DNA of 64,000 nucleotides from Sphingobacterium alkalisoli (GTDB taxonomy: Bacteria > Bacteroidota > Bacteroidia > Sphingobacteriales > Sphingobacteriaceae). Made by a program: the position numbers and the translations under genes. Location: assembly GCF_005049105.1 (NCBI RefSeq), contig NZ_SUKA01000001.1, positions 1,454,169 through 1,518,168 of the forward strand, read 5' to 3'. Under the pieces are notes generated by a model. That model was not told where the DNA came from and ran no database searches. It saw only the letters and a program-made list of their open reading frames with translations. Positions 45,283 to 54,578 of this stretch are shown here, one piece after another. Position 1 is the first letter of the stretch, and each line of letters opens with the position of its first letter.

Positions 45283-46336
45283 TTACTATATTAAACTTGT
45301 AGCTAATCTGAGATTGAAATTCTTCGCCAGGCCGTAAGACAACATTTGGAAAATTAGGTTGGTTTGGACTATCGGGATAATGTTGTGCCTCAAAGCAAAA
45401 ACCGCCACGTTTTTGGTATTCGTTTCCTGATTTACCGCTATCCGCGGATAAAAAATTACCTGTATACAATTGAATGCCGGGTTCGGTCGTGTATACTTGA
45501 AGTTGAATGCCTGAATCTTCAGCATACGCCGTAGCGGCTGCTTGGGAGAGTGGATTGGGATTTATAAAAGTGTGATCATATCCAGTTCCTGCTTTAATCT
45601 GCAGATCGTCGTCGCCAATATCCTGCGAAATTTTTTTGAGAGTTCTAAAGTCAAAAGGAGTGTTTTCTACCGGAGCTTCGTTGCCAAAAGGAATTTGATT
45701 GTCATCAATTGGAATAAAATGCGTGGATGGGATCTGAAGTAGATGATCTAAAATATTACTATTGCCTTCTCCATTTAGATTGAAATAAGCATGGTTCGTT
45801 AAATTGATAACAGTGGGTTTATCTGTTGTCGCTCTAAAACGTATTATTATTTCGTTTTCGTTCGTCAGTTCATAGCATACCTTGACTTTTACTTCGCCAG
45901 GAAAACCTTCTTCTCCATCAGGGGAAACATAATAAAAGTCTACTTTTTGCTTGAAACTTACCTGCCTATCCCATACCTTCGAGTGAAATCCGCCTTCGCC
46001 ACCGTGAAGGCTGTTCGGACCATTATTTTGCGCTAATGTATATTCCGTGCCGTCCAAATTAAATTTTCCATTTGCTATTCTATTCCCGAATCGTCCGATC
46101 GTAGCACCATGATATTTTTCCTTGGCTCCGAGATATCCATGTATGGAGTCAAAACCTAGCACAACATCAACGAGATTGCCACGTTTGTCTGGTACCAGTG
46201 CACTTACTAAACGAGCGCCATAATCCGTTAGCGCGACCTGCATGCCCGCCCGGTTGGTCAGGATAATTAAATGCGTATTTTTGCCATTAATAGTATGCGC
46301 GAAGTCTGAAGGTTTAGGTAAGGAATAAGTTGTCAT
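45278..46336 (-). CDS. galM: Aldose 1-epimerase (galactose mutarotase)
   Basis: GalM interconverts the alpha and beta anomers of hexoses such as galactose. The 352-residue protein has DYGARLVSALVPDKRGNLVD, GATIGRFGNRIANGKF with the substrate Arg, NGPNSLHGGEGGFHSKVWDR with the conserved His, NLTNHAYFNLNGEG with the catalytic His, and CFEAQHYPDSPNQPNFP with the catalytic Glu. No signal peptide is seen. Confidence 0.95.
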   Translation of the reverse strand: MTTYSLPKPSDFAHTINGKNTHLIILTNRAGMQVALTDYGARLVSALVPDKRGNLVDVVLGFDSIHGYLGAKEKYHGATIGRFGNRIANGKFNLDGTEYTLAQNNGPNSLHGGEGGFHSKVWDRQVSFKQKVDFYYVSPDGEEGFPGEVKVKVCYELTNENEIIIRFRATTDKPTVINLTNHAYFNLNGEGNSNILDHLLQIPSTHFIPIDDNQIPFGNEAPVENTPFDFRTLKKISQDIGDDDLQIKAGTGYDHTFINPNPLSQAAATAYAEDSGIQLQVYTTEPGIQLYTGNFLSADSGKSGNEYQKRGGFCFEAQHYPDSPNQPNFPNVVLRPGEEFQSQISYKFNIVK

Positions 46337-46393
46337 AATATATTTTTATATCGTATAAAAATACATATTTTTAAGTTATTATTGAATAATATT

Positions 46394-46876
46394 ATGGTTC
46401 ATCAAAAATCCTTTTACATATTTTATTTTTACGGTCTGCTATTTCTTGTATTATATGGATTGGGTATCGGTAAATCGTATTCTGCTACACTTCAAGGTGC
46501 GGTCTCTTTTTTTGTTTTTGATCTTCATCAAGTGTTCAAACTATTGTTTATCTTTTCATTTAGCTGGGCTCTGCTTTATCAACTTACATTAAAATGGATG
46601 TATTTGGCGAGTTGGATTTCGGCACATGTACTGTTGTACACCTGTCTCTGTATTTCGTTAGCGGTATATTGTTATTATGATTCTTCATTCCTTAGGCAAT
46701 TGCAACTAGTAGAATATAGTATGGATAGTGAGTGGAGCCGATTGGTAGCTAAAAATGCTGCAGTAAGACAAAATTTTACTATTTTGTTTGTCATCCTATT
46801 ACTGGGGCAAATGGTTTATGTTGTTAATCTTTTTGCGGGATTATTATCTAGACGAAAGAACCGCGTTTCGCGGTAA
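46394..46876 (+). CDS. Four-helix membrane protein of unknown function
   Basis: This ~160-residue protein has four hydrophobic segments (FYFYGLLFLVLYGLGIG, VFKLLFIFSFSWALLYQL, WISAHVLLYTCLCISLAVY, FTILFVILLLGQMVYVVN). ATG 46394 is preferred; an upstream in-frame TTG at 46382 is possible. The family is not recognised. It is a lone gene divergent from galM. Confidence 0.6.
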   Translation: MVHQKSFYIFYFYGLLFLVLYGLGIGKSYSATLQGAVSFFVFDLHQVFKLLFIFSFSWALLYQLTLKWMYLASWISAHVLLYTCLCISLAVYCYYDSSFLRQLQLVEYSMDSEWSRLVAKNAAVRQNFTILFVILLLGQMVYVVNLFAGLLSRRKNRVSR

Positions 46877-46957
46877 TTACAATTGGGCATAGGACTCATG
46901 GTAACACCTGAGTTAACCTTCTACTTTATAAAGGATAAACAGCTTGTAGAGGGAAAT

Positions 46958-47068
46958 AGCTAGGTTTTTTGTGTTGCTATCTAGCTGTTTTGTATTATCA
47001 CCTACCTTTCAGAAAAAAGCAGCTATCTCCTAGAACAAAACACCTAGCTTTTTTAACAAAACACCTAG
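46958..47068. repeat. Cluster of CTAG-centred direct and inverted repeats
   Basis: AGCTAGGT (46958-46965) is inverted as ACCTAGCT (47042-47049), and AACAAAACACCTAG is repeated directly at 47034 and 47055, again a 21-base spacing. Several other CTAG or AGCT words lie between. There is no gene in this stretch; its role is unknown. Confidence 0.5.
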
Positions 47069-47170
47069 AAGTGAGTTTTTTGGAGATTGCCAGTTCTTTT
47101 AGCTAAAAAAACGGGTTTAAAAGTCTTTTAGCCTTTATTTTTGGTTGAAAATAGTTGGTTTTTTATGCAG

Positions 47171-47239
47171 AAAAGGTTTGTTTTTGAGCCAAATGAGATT
47201 TTTGCACCCCCTGAATATTGGCTCAATTACAAACCTTTT
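47171..47239. promoter_or_regulatory. Long two-part hairpin upstream of dgt
   Basis: AAAAGGTTTGT (47171-47181) pairs with ACAAACCTTTT (47229-47239), and GAGCCAA (47186-47192) pairs with TTGGCTC (47218-47224), leaving a 25-base loop. It could end an upstream transcript or be a regulatory RNA fold. Confidence 0.55.
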
Positions 47240-47247
47240 TTAAATAT

Positions 47248-47281
47248 TTTGACTTAGATAAAAGCATTTTATCTAAGTTTG
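47248..47281 (+). promoter_or_regulatory. dgt promoter with an 11-bp dyad between its boxes
   Basis: TTTG (47248-47251) and TAAGTTTG (47274-47281) are 22 bases apart. Almost all of the space between them is the perfect dyad CTTAGATAAAA-gca-TTTTATCTAAG (47253-47277), which also covers part of the -7 box. This is where a repressor would block transcription. Confidence 0.6.
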
Positions 47282-47303
47282 CTCAGCAAAATCCGAATAT
47301 TAT

Positions 47304-48647
47304 ATGAACTGGAAACAACTGTTATCTGCAAAGCGATGGGGCTATGAAGCGCGTGTACCGAATGATCAATTTGATGCACGATCTGAATTCCAACGAGATT
47401 ATGATCGGTTGATTTTTTCATCCCCATTTCGTCGTTTACAGAATAAAACACAGGTTTTCCCCCTTCCGGGGGCGGTATTTGTGCATAACAGATTGACCCA
47501 TAGTCTAGAGGTGGCCAGTGTAGGAAGATCCCTGGGAAGGTTATTTTATAATCTGATGAAGAAACAGAATCCAAATCTCGATGCAGAGTATCCTTTTTTA
47601 CAGGAAGTAGGAAATATTGTTTCGGCGGCATGCTTATCACACGATCTAGGAAACCCTGCATTTGGGCATTCCGGTGAAGCTGCCATATCATCCTTTTTTA
47701 CGGAAGGAAGAGGGCGGGAATATGAAAAGGAGATGACCGCAGAAGAATGGGCGGATCTTTCACATTTTGAAGGAAATGCAAATGCCTTGCGTATATTGAC
47801 ACATCCATTCAACGGCAAGGACGATAAAGGCTTTGCCTTGACCTATGCTACTTTGGCCTCCATTGTAAAATACCCTTGTGCGGCTATTGATGGCCATGTT
47901 AAAGGTAGTCATCACCGTAAGAAGTACGGTTACTTCGCTCCCGAAAAAAAGGCATTTGAAAAAATCGTACAGGAATTAGGTCTAGAAAGGGATCCAACTA
48001 ATTCGCAGGGGTATTTGCGTCATCCTTTAGTATATCTGGTGGAAGCAGCCGATGATATCTGTTATAATATCATCGATTTGGAAGATGCACATCACCTGAA
48101 AATACTCTCTTATGACGAGGTGGAAAATTTGTTGCTACCTTTATGTGGTGGGGAAGATTTGCGAAATCGATTGAATGGGTTGGCAGATAGTGGTAGTCGG
48201 GTAGAGTTGTTGCGCGCCAAGGCGATCAATACCTTGATTCACGGGTGTGCAGAGGTTTTTGCGCAGAATCAGGATAAACTCTTGTCAGGCACATTTGAAA
48301 CACCATTGGTGGATGCTTTAGATGAACGAATTGTCTTACAGATGAAGGAAATAGAGCGAATATCAGTAATGCGTATCTATAACGCGCCAACGGTAGTGCA
48401 GATCGAAATAGCAGGTTTCAAAGTAATGAATGCATTGCTGGAAGAATTTATTCCGGCTTATCTAAAAAAAGATAAAGGGCACTTTGATAAAAAGATGGTA
48501 GCCATGATTCCACAACAATTTCATACGCATAAAGAGGATACCTATTCGAAGATACGCGCCGTATTGGATTATGTGTCTGGGATGACAGACATTTATGCGA
48601 TAGATTTATATCGAAAGATTAAAGGAATTTCCATACCGTCATTATAA
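47304..48647 (+). CDS. dgt: dNTP triphosphohydrolase (dGTPase family)
   Basis: This HD-domain enzyme cleaves dNTPs to nucleosides and triphosphate. The 447-residue protein has PFRRLQNKTQVFPLPG, NRLTHSLEVASVGRSLG (first His), CLSHDLGNPAFGHSGE (the HD pair) and later VEAADDICYNIIDLEDAH with a metal Asp. The start ATG 47304 is preceded by a short leader. Specificity for dGTP rather than other dNTPs is not readable. Confidence 0.93.
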   Translation: MNWKQLLSAKRWGYEARVPNDQFDARSEFQRDYDRLIFSSPFRRLQNKTQVFPLPGAVFVHNRLTHSLEVASVGRSLGRLFYNLMKKQNPNLDAEYPFLQEVGNIVSAACLSHDLGNPAFGHSGEAAISSFFTEGRGREYEKEMTAEEWADLSHFEGNANALRILTHPFNGKDDKGFALTYATLASIVKYPCAAIDGHVKGSHHRKKYGYFAPEKKAFEKIVQELGLERDPTNSQGYLRHPLVYLVEAADDICYNIIDLEDAHHLKILSYDEVENLLLPLCGGEDLRNRLNGLADSGSRVELLRAKAINTLIHGCAEVFAQNQDKLLSGTFETPLVDALDERIVLQMKEIERISVMRIYNAPTVVQIEIAGFKVMNALLEEFIPAYLKKDKGHFDKKMVAMIPQQFHTHKEDTYSKIRAVLDYVSGMTDIYAIDLYRKIKGISIPSL

Positions 48648-48699
48648 ATGAGCTTATTTATTAAAAAGTACTTAGACACGTGATTGGAGCGAGAGGAAT

Positions 48700-50811
48700 A
48701 TGAAAGTTGTAATAGCGGAAAAACCATCGGTGGCACGGGATTTAGCCAGAGTGATGGGGGCAAAGGAAATCAAGGATGGGTATATAGCCGGTAATGGTTA
48801 TGCGTTTACCTATGCTTTTGGACACTTGGTCCAATTGTGCACTCCTCAGGCCTATGGTTACAATACCTGGTCGGTTTCTAATTTACCTATTATCCCCCAG
48901 CAGTTTCGTTTGGAGGTGAAAAAGCTCCGAAAAGATGGTAAACAAATAGATGATGCGGGAGCATTGAAGCAATTGAATACGATTAAAAGGCTGCTTGATG
49001 AGGCAGAAGAAATTATTGTAGCAACGGATGCTGGACGTGAAGGGGAGCTGATTTTTCGTAATATCTATTACTATTTGGGATCCACGGTTCCGTTTAAGAG
49101 GCTTTGGATTTCTTCCCAGACAGATAAAGCAATCAAAGAGGGTTTTGCGAAGCTCAAAGCGGGATCGGAATACGATAGTTTGTATATGTCTGCTCGTTCG
49201 CGTTCAGAATCCGATTGGTTGATCGGTATCAACGCGACACAGGCAATTACCTTAGCGGCGGGTAATCGGGGTTTGCTTTCTCTAGGGCGTGTGCAGACTC
49301 CGACTTTGGCTATGATTTGTTCTCGTTATTTGGAAAATAAGGATTTCAAACCTCAGGCATTTTTTAAGATACAAGCGGGTTTTGAAAAGGATAACATAAA
49401 ATTTAAAGCAACTTCCGAAAAGATTGAAAGGAGAGAAGTGGCAGAAGAAGCCATTTCAAAGGTTACGGTTGGTTCGGATGCAAAGGTTTTAAAAGTGGAA
49501 GCCAAAGAAACGAAAGAACAACCTCCTTTATTGTTTGACTTGACTTCGTTACAGCAGGATGCGAATAAGAAATATGGTTATTCGGCAGATCAAACGCTGG
49601 GTATTGCACAAACACTCTACGAAAAAAAGGTCATTACGTACCCGCGAACTGGTTCGCGGTATATCGGCGAGGATGTCTTTGAGAATATGGGGGAACTGTT
49701 TCAGCATCTTGCAGACACAGCGGAAGAAAATATCGCTGCAATTTCGCGCAATCTAATAGGCGCGAAGCTTAATAAGCGATCGGTCGACGATAAAAAAGTA
49801 ACGGATCACCATGCTTTACTCGTTACGGAAGAAAAGCCCGGCCCTATGTTAAAAGAACAGCAAAATATCTACAATATGATTGCTAAGCGTATGGTGGAAA
49901 GTTTTTCGGAAGTCTGTCTGAAAGACATTACGACCGTCGTTATCGATGCTCAGGGCGTAGAATTAATTGCAAAGGGTACCGTTATACGACAATACGGCTG
50001 GCGTTTATCTGTCGATCAAGTCGAATTGCCCGACGAAGAGAAAAATACGGATGATCAGGACAACGAAAATACACAACTTCCAAAGCTTTCGAGTGACGAA
50101 TTGTTGGAAATACTCACGTTGGAGCTGGCGGAGCGATTTACCAAAGCCAGACCGATTCATACAGAAGCTTCTTTACTTAAGGCCATGGAGACTTCGGGAA
50201 AGGATATCGAAGATGATGAGATGAGACAAGCGATGAAAGATTGTGGGCTTGGTACACCAGCTACGCGTGCGGCGACAATTGAAACGTTATTTCAACGAGA
50301 TTATATCAAGCGCGATAAGAAGAAATTGATTCCGACCGAAAAGGGATTGACTGTCTATAATTTGGTGAAAGATCGTTCTATTTCTAAAGTAACCCTAACG
50401 GGAAAATGGGAACAGAAATTGGAAGAAATGCGTGCGAATAAAGTTTCATATGATGTGTTTATGAAACACATTAAAGATTATACGGCCAAAATTACAAAAG
50501 AACTATTACAACTTCGTATCGCTATTGTACAAGAAGAAGTAAAGCCGCAACAGAAAGGAAAAATTAAGTGTCCGAAATGTCAGTCCGGTCATATTTTGCT
50601 TTTCGAGAAGGTTGCCCAATGTGATCATTATGCTAGAGGCTGCGATTTTAAAATTTGGAGAGTATTAAATGGTGTTTTGTTGGAGGAAAAGGAAATGAAA
50701 AACTTATTGGAAAAAGGTAGGACCTCTGAACTTAAAGGGGTGAAGACCAAAGAAGGTAATATAGTCAATGCCTCCTTGGTGTTTGAAAACTTTAAAGTAA
50801 ATGTTATGTAG
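48700..50811 (+). CDS. topB: DNA topoisomerase III
   Basis: This is a type IA topoisomerase of 703 residues. It has the TOPRIM start VVIAEKPSVARDLARVMGA, ATDAGREGELIFR, RSESDWLIGINATQAITLA, LSLGRVQTPTLAMI and the catalytic tyrosine (Y314) in KVITYPRTGSRYIGED. Near the C-terminus, IKCPKCQSGHILLFEK and CDHYARGCDFKI form a four-cysteine zinc ribbon. It probably resolves single-strand links during replication or repair. It lies 52 bases after dgt on the same strand. Confidence 0.94.
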   Translation: MKVVIAEKPSVARDLARVMGAKEIKDGYIAGNGYAFTYAFGHLVQLCTPQAYGYNTWSVSNLPIIPQQFRLEVKKLRKDGKQIDDAGALKQLNTIKRLLDEAEEIIVATDAGREGELIFRNIYYYLGSTVPFKRLWISSQTDKAIKEGFAKLKAGSEYDSLYMSARSRSESDWLIGINATQAITLAAGNRGLLSLGRVQTPTLAMICSRYLENKDFKPQAFFKIQAGFEKDNIKFKATSEKIERREVAEEAISKVTVGSDAKVLKVEAKETKEQPPLLFDLTSLQQDANKKYGYSADQTLGIAQTLYEKKVITYPRTGSRYIGEDVFENMGELFQHLADTAEENIAAISRNLIGAKLNKRSVDDKKVTDHHALLVTEEKPGPMLKEQQNIYNMIAKRMVESFSEVCLKDITTVVIDAQGVELIAKGTVIRQYGWRLSVDQVELPDEEKNTDDQDNENTQLPKLSSDELLEILTLELAERFTKARPIHTEASLLKAMETSGKDIEDDEMRQAMKDCGLGTPATRAATIETLFQRDYIKRDKKKLIPTEKGLTVYNLVKDRSISKVTLTGKWEQKLEEMRANKVSYDVFMKHIKDYTAKITKELLQLRIAIVQEEVKPQQKGKIKCPKCQSGHILLFEKVAQCDHYARGCDFKIWRVLNGVLLEEKEMKNLLEKGRTSELKGVKTKEGNIVNASLVFENFKVNVM

Positions 50812-50895
50812 TGAGACACAGGTATGTGATGTAAATTAGTAATGGAGTACGTTCCAAACTTTATTTTTCAATGACTTTACTCTTCGTAAAACCTG

Positions 50896-50903
50896 TACCT
50901 TTG
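50896..50903 (+). promoter_or_regulatory. TAnnTTTG box of the 330-residue gene
   Basis: TACCTTTG ends 8 bases before ATG 50912, excluding GTG 50903 as a start. Transcription would begin at or next to the ATG. Confidence 0.55.
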
Positions 50904-50911
50904 TGCACGAT

Positions 50912-51895
50912 ATGGCAACAAAACTTTACAATCCTTTTTTAGATTTTAAATTTGACAACAAAACCTGTTTCCTTACAGGGCAAGAGTTGCAGTCTCCCGA
51001 TGAACAGATACAGGTTTTTCCAGTTTGGATGATGCGCGCCTTTGATCTGGAGGAGAAGCCATTTAAAATGTTGGATGAGAGTTTTCTGACCTATAAACAA
51101 TTGCAGCTTCCCTCTTCGGTTTCGACTGCATTGGCATTTGAAAATGTAGAAAGACAAGTGGAGCAGGCTATGGGACAAGGATTTGATGCGGTAAAGAAAT
51201 TAGATGAGATCACGTTGTTCCAATGGGTATCCAAAATTTTATATGGTGTAGTTTTCAATGAGATCCAAGTCGGAATTCGTCAAGCTTTGTTATCGGGCGA
51301 GCCCATGAACTTTTCGCAAGCACTGGTACATAAATTTCGCAATCTTCATGCGATGTTACAATCCATTGTTGTGCCGATGGAGTTTGAACATAAAAATCCA
51401 TTTAGCATTCAGGTTTTTTCAGTTGAAAATGCACCTGAAACCTTTTTGTACCGAGATGAAATCAATACCTTGGTGTTCTCTTTACGGATGAATGATTTTG
51501 CGATAATAGCGACATTACAAGACAACGGTACGCATAGCATCTATCATGAAGAGATATTGAAAAAAGTAGTAGAACACAAGTTGCATCCCATACAATTTGA
51601 AGAGATATGTGCCCGTTATTTCTACTCTGCCTATCTTTTTAACCGTTTGCCTGAATATACTTATATGGAAACTCCGCAGAAAGTTTATGTAGAACCTATG
51701 CCATTGAACGACTTTACCTTAAAACCTATTTTCGACAGTTGGGCGGTAAAAACATACGGACAAGTATTGGAAAACTTTTGGAAACCTTGGGGGTATCTTC
51801 TGTTTGAAATTATTAAAAATCCTGAAACTCCAATGTCATTCTTAACGGATGAGCAACAAAATTTTTTAGAGAAAATAGATTTGCCGTTGAATTAA
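50912..51895 (+). CDS. Conserved protein of unknown function
   Basis: This 327-residue soluble protein starts MATKLYNPFLDFKFDNKTCF, in which CFLTGQELQSPDEQIQVFPV looks like a small metal- or nucleic-acid-binding start of the CxxTG type. The rest is mixed helix/strand with aromatic-rich ends (ENFWKPWGYLLFEII). I do not recognise the family. ATG 50912 is used because the GTG at 50903 is in the promoter box. Confidence 0.7.
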   Translation: MATKLYNPFLDFKFDNKTCFLTGQELQSPDEQIQVFPVWMMRAFDLEEKPFKMLDESFLTYKQLQLPSSVSTALAFENVERQVEQAMGQGFDAVKKLDEITLFQWVSKILYGVVFNEIQVGIRQALLSGEPMNFSQALVHKFRNLHAMLQSIVVPMEFEHKNPFSIQVFSVENAPETFLYRDEINTLVFSLRMNDFAIIATLQDNGTHSIYHEEILKKVVEHKLHPIQFEEICARYFYSAYLFNRLPEYTYMETPQKVYVEPMPLNDFTLKPIFDSWAVKTYGQVLENFWKPWGYLLFEIIKNPETPMSFLTDEQQNFLEKIDLPLN

Positions 51896-51941
51896 TCTAA
51901 CAGATTGTTTGTAACTTGAAGAATTGAACAGTAATAGGATA

Positions 51942-51948
51942 AAAGGAG
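51942..51948 (+). promoter_or_regulatory. Strong Shine-Dalgarno for the TonB-C protein
   Basis: AAAGGAGG six bases before ATG 51955 is an unusually good ribosome binding site for this phylum. It sets the start at 51955, since the GTG at 51949 overlaps it. Confidence 0.7.
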
Positions 51949-51954
51949 GTGGTT

Positions 51955-52404
51955 ATGAAATGGTTTTGGTTAGGTATGTTCAGTAGTGCGTTGATAAGTT
52001 TTACAGCTAAAAGTGATACTTCGACTTCTAAAATAATGCACTGCTTACAAGATACATCGGTAGTTGAACATGTAGATATATATCCTCAGTTTAGGGGTGG
52101 TGTCAAGAGGTGGAATGAATTCCTTAGCCGAAATCTCGATATTCGGAATGCGATTTACGCCATGGATAGTACCGCTTATGTTGACTATGGTATTAAACAA
52201 ACGGCAATTTTAGAATTTACAGTCTGCGAGGATGGAGAAGTTTGTGATGTGGAAATTGTAAATCAACATAATATAAGCCCTGAGTTTGCTAAGGAAGCTC
52301 TTCGCGTGATGAAGAGATCGCCAAAATGGTCACCTGGACTAGTTAATGGAAAGCCGGTTCGCACACGATTTAGACAATCGGTGACAGCGGTTCTAGGGGA
52401 ATAA
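51955..52404 (+). CDS. TonB C-terminal domain protein
   Basis: This ~149-residue protein has an N-terminal hydrophobic signal (KWFWLGMFSSALISFTA) and a C-terminal TonB domain: QFRGGVKRWNEFL, IKQTAILEFTVCEDGEVCDV, ALRVMKRSPKWSPGLVNGKP and VRTRFRQSVTAVL. It lacks the proline-rich linker of classical TonB, so it is likely a periplasmic relative rather than the energy transducer itself. The two-component genes follow about 87 bases later. Confidence 0.8.
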   Translation: MKWFWLGMFSSALISFTAKSDTSTSKIMHCLQDTSVVEHVDIYPQFRGGVKRWNEFLSRNLDIRNAIYAMDSTAYVDYGIKQTAILEFTVCEDGEVCDVEIVNQHNISPEFAKEALRVMKRSPKWSPGLVNGKPVRTRFRQSVTAVLGE

Positions 52405-52414
52405 TATTATATCA

Positions 52415-52456
52415 TGCAATTGTGATTGCATATAATCGCAACTTTATCTAAGTTTG
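52415..52456 (+). promoter_or_regulatory. Promoter and operator-like dyad of the histidine kinase operon
   Basis: TTG (52426-52428) and TAAGTTTG (52449-52456) are 20 bases apart. The dyad TGCAAT-TGTG-ATTGCA (52415-52430) covers the -33 element, so a regulator (perhaps the operon's own response regulator) could bind there. The GTG at 52458 is too close to be the start codon. Confidence 0.5.
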
Positions 52457-52490
52457 CGTGCTGTTTAAGTCCTTCTCGTTATCCTTGATT

Positions 52491-53876
52491 ATGCGTATTA
52501 CTGAAAATAGATACAAGATATTATCTTTCGCCGCACTCTTTTTTTTAATTATCTTACAGCTCAAATTCTTAATTTCGACATACGAAATTACTAATGCACA
52601 GTATTTTTTAGAGGAAAGAGAGTTGTTGAATAGAAGATATAGGGAAGGAATTGTCAATGATTACGTTTATCCAGGAGGTAAGAGAATAATTGATAGTGTA
52701 ATACTACACGAAATAGATACGCTTGCTATATTGTATGACAACGATATAAAGAGATTTCAATCTTATGGCGACTCCCTGTATCGAAAAGTCATTCATGACC
52801 TACGCAATGGACTGAGAGCGGATACTTTTTTTACCTCGCTGTTAAGGGAGAATCTTAATGATAACGATTTCCTTCATTGCGTCATGCTGCTCGAGTTAAG
52901 CGTCACAAATGACGGAGTCAACTATATAGCACTCGATGGCCAAACAGAGTACGCAGGTGTTCCGATGGGTGGAAGTCTACGTTCTTTCAATAAGAATAAT
53001 GAGATTACCCGCATATCGGTAAGTAGTCCCATTGAAAATACTTATAGAATATCATTTGCATGGCATGTCGACTATGAGTCGAGGAGTACACGTGTAATGC
53101 TCCAGATGCTGCCAGTCTTTCTGCTTTCGTTGATCAGTTTAGCGATGGTTGTTGTTATATACATCATGATCTATCAGAATTGGCATAAGCAGAAGCGGCT
53201 TTCTATGATGACCACTGATTTTTTAAATAGTGTGACACATGAATTTAATACGCCTTTGGCATCAATAATCGTCGCAAATCAATCGCTAAAGAATCTAAAT
53301 GCCAGTGATGATAAATTACAGTTGATACATGCTGTTATACAAAGGCAATCGGTCAGATTACAACGTCTAATTAATCAGACGATTAGTGTGACGAAACTAG
53401 AAGAGGAATCTGTCGACCAAGGGCTGTACGATATTCAAGACCTGCTTCATCAGATCCTTCACGACTATAATCTAAATAAGAGGAATGAAGTCGTGATCGA
53501 GTTTGATGATCAAGTAGGTTCTTCGGCAAACCCCGTTTTGTTAAATGAGTTCCTTTTTACAACTCTTATTTTTAATTTGTTAGATAATGCAGTGAAATTT
53601 AACACGAGTTCGAAGAAAATTATTCATGTTAAACTCATCCAACAAAACAATGAATTGCAAGTTTCTATCCGAGACAATGGAATAGGCATTAGCGAGAAGG
53701 CAAAGAATAAAGTGTTTGACCAGTTTTATCGAGAATCCGAAAAGATAAAAACGGCGGGCTTAGGGTTAGGACTTTTTTATGTCAAGAAAATTGTTGATTT
53801 TCACAGGTGGAACATTAAATTGAACAGTGTAGTTGGAAAAGGATCCGAATTTATAATTGTTTTAAGCAGAACTTAA
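52491..53876 (+). CDS. Sensor histidine kinase
   Basis: This protein of ~461 residues has a first membrane helix (ILSFAALFFLIILQLKFLI), a periplasmic sensor region of ~170 residues, a second helix (VFLLSLISLAMVVVIYIMIY), and the kinase core. The core has the H-box FLNSVTHEFNTPLASI with phospho-acceptor His250, the N-box LIFNLLDNAVKFN, G1 RDNGIGIS and G2 GLGLGLFYVKKIV. The signal is unknown. The response regulator follows after 12 bases. Confidence 0.92.
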   Translation: MRITENRYKILSFAALFFLIILQLKFLISTYEITNAQYFLEERELLNRRYREGIVNDYVYPGGKRIIDSVILHEIDTLAILYDNDIKRFQSYGDSLYRKVIHDLRNGLRADTFFTSLLRENLNDNDFLHCVMLLELSVTNDGVNYIALDGQTEYAGVPMGGSLRSFNKNNEITRISVSSPIENTYRISFAWHVDYESRSTRVMLQMLPVFLLSLISLAMVVVIYIMIYQNWHKQKRLSMMTTDFLNSVTHEFNTPLASIIVANQSLKNLNASDDKLQLIHAVIQRQSVRLQRLINQTISVTKLEEESVDQGLYDIQDLLHQILHDYNLNKRNEVVIEFDDQVGSSANPVLLNEFLFTTLIFNLLDNAVKFNTSSKKIIHVKLIQQNNELQVSIRDNGIGISEKAKNKVFDQFYRESEKIKTAGLGLGLFYVKKIVDFHRWNIKLNSVVGKGSEFIIVLSRT

Positions 53877-53888
53877 ATCTCTAATAAG

Positions 53889-54578
53889 ATGAAACATAGA
53901 TTACTCTTTGTAGAAGATGAAATTGATTTGGGAATGCTAACTAAACAGTATCTTGAAATGTCTGGTCTGGATATAACTTGGTATGAAAGTGCAGAAAATG
54001 CGTTGGAAGATTATAACATAAATCCTGATTTTGCTCTTGCGCTTATTGATGTTACATTGCCGGGAATGGATGGCTTTTCACTGGTGGAAGAAATTCTAAA
54101 AGTAAATAGCAACCAAAGTTTTCTGTTCCTTACGGCTCGAAATAGTAAGGAAGATCGTCTTACGGGGTTGAAAATAGGAGCGGACGATTATATCAGTAAG
54201 CCTTTTGATATAGAAGAACTTTTATTGCGGATTAAAAATATACTGAAAAGACAAGGTAGCGTAACACCCCTTCAAGATTTTGTTTTAATTGGTGACCTTA
54301 CTTTTTTTAAAGATGCATTAAAACTGGTGTTTCCAAATGGAAATCAGGTGAACTTGACTGTCCGGGAGGCTGAATTATGGAGTCTCTTCGCGCGGCATTT
54401 AAATGTAATGCTCACACGAGAACAGATTCTGATAAATATTTGGGGAGAGAACGATTATTTTCTGGGCAGAAGTTTAGATGTATTTATTTCTCGTATTCGC
54501 AAGCTCCTCCAGTATTCTACACGAGTAAAGTTATCGACCGTCTACGGCAAAGGTTTTATACTTCAGGTTACGGCATAA
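53889..54578 (+). CDS. OmpR-family response regulator
   Basis: This 229-residue regulator has a receiver domain with FVEDEIDLG, the phospho-acceptor Asp54 in LIDVTLPGMDGF, FLTARNSKEDRLTGLKIGAD and the KPFD lysine. A winged-helix DNA-binding domain follows: LTVREAELWSLFARHLNVML, GENDYFLGRSLDVFISRIRK. It is the partner of the upstream kinase. Targets are not known; the GH92 operon begins 235 bases downstream, but a link is only a guess. Confidence 0.93.
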   Translation: MKHRLLFVEDEIDLGMLTKQYLEMSGLDITWYESAENALEDYNINPDFALALIDVTLPGMDGFSLVEEILKVNSNQSFLFLTARNSKEDRLTGLKIGADDYISKPFDIEELLLRIKNILKRQGSVTPLQDFVLIGDLTFFKDALKLVFPNGNQVNLTVREAELWSLFARHLNVMLTREQILINIWGENDYFLGRSLDVFISRIRKLLQYSTRVKLSTVYGKGFILQVTA

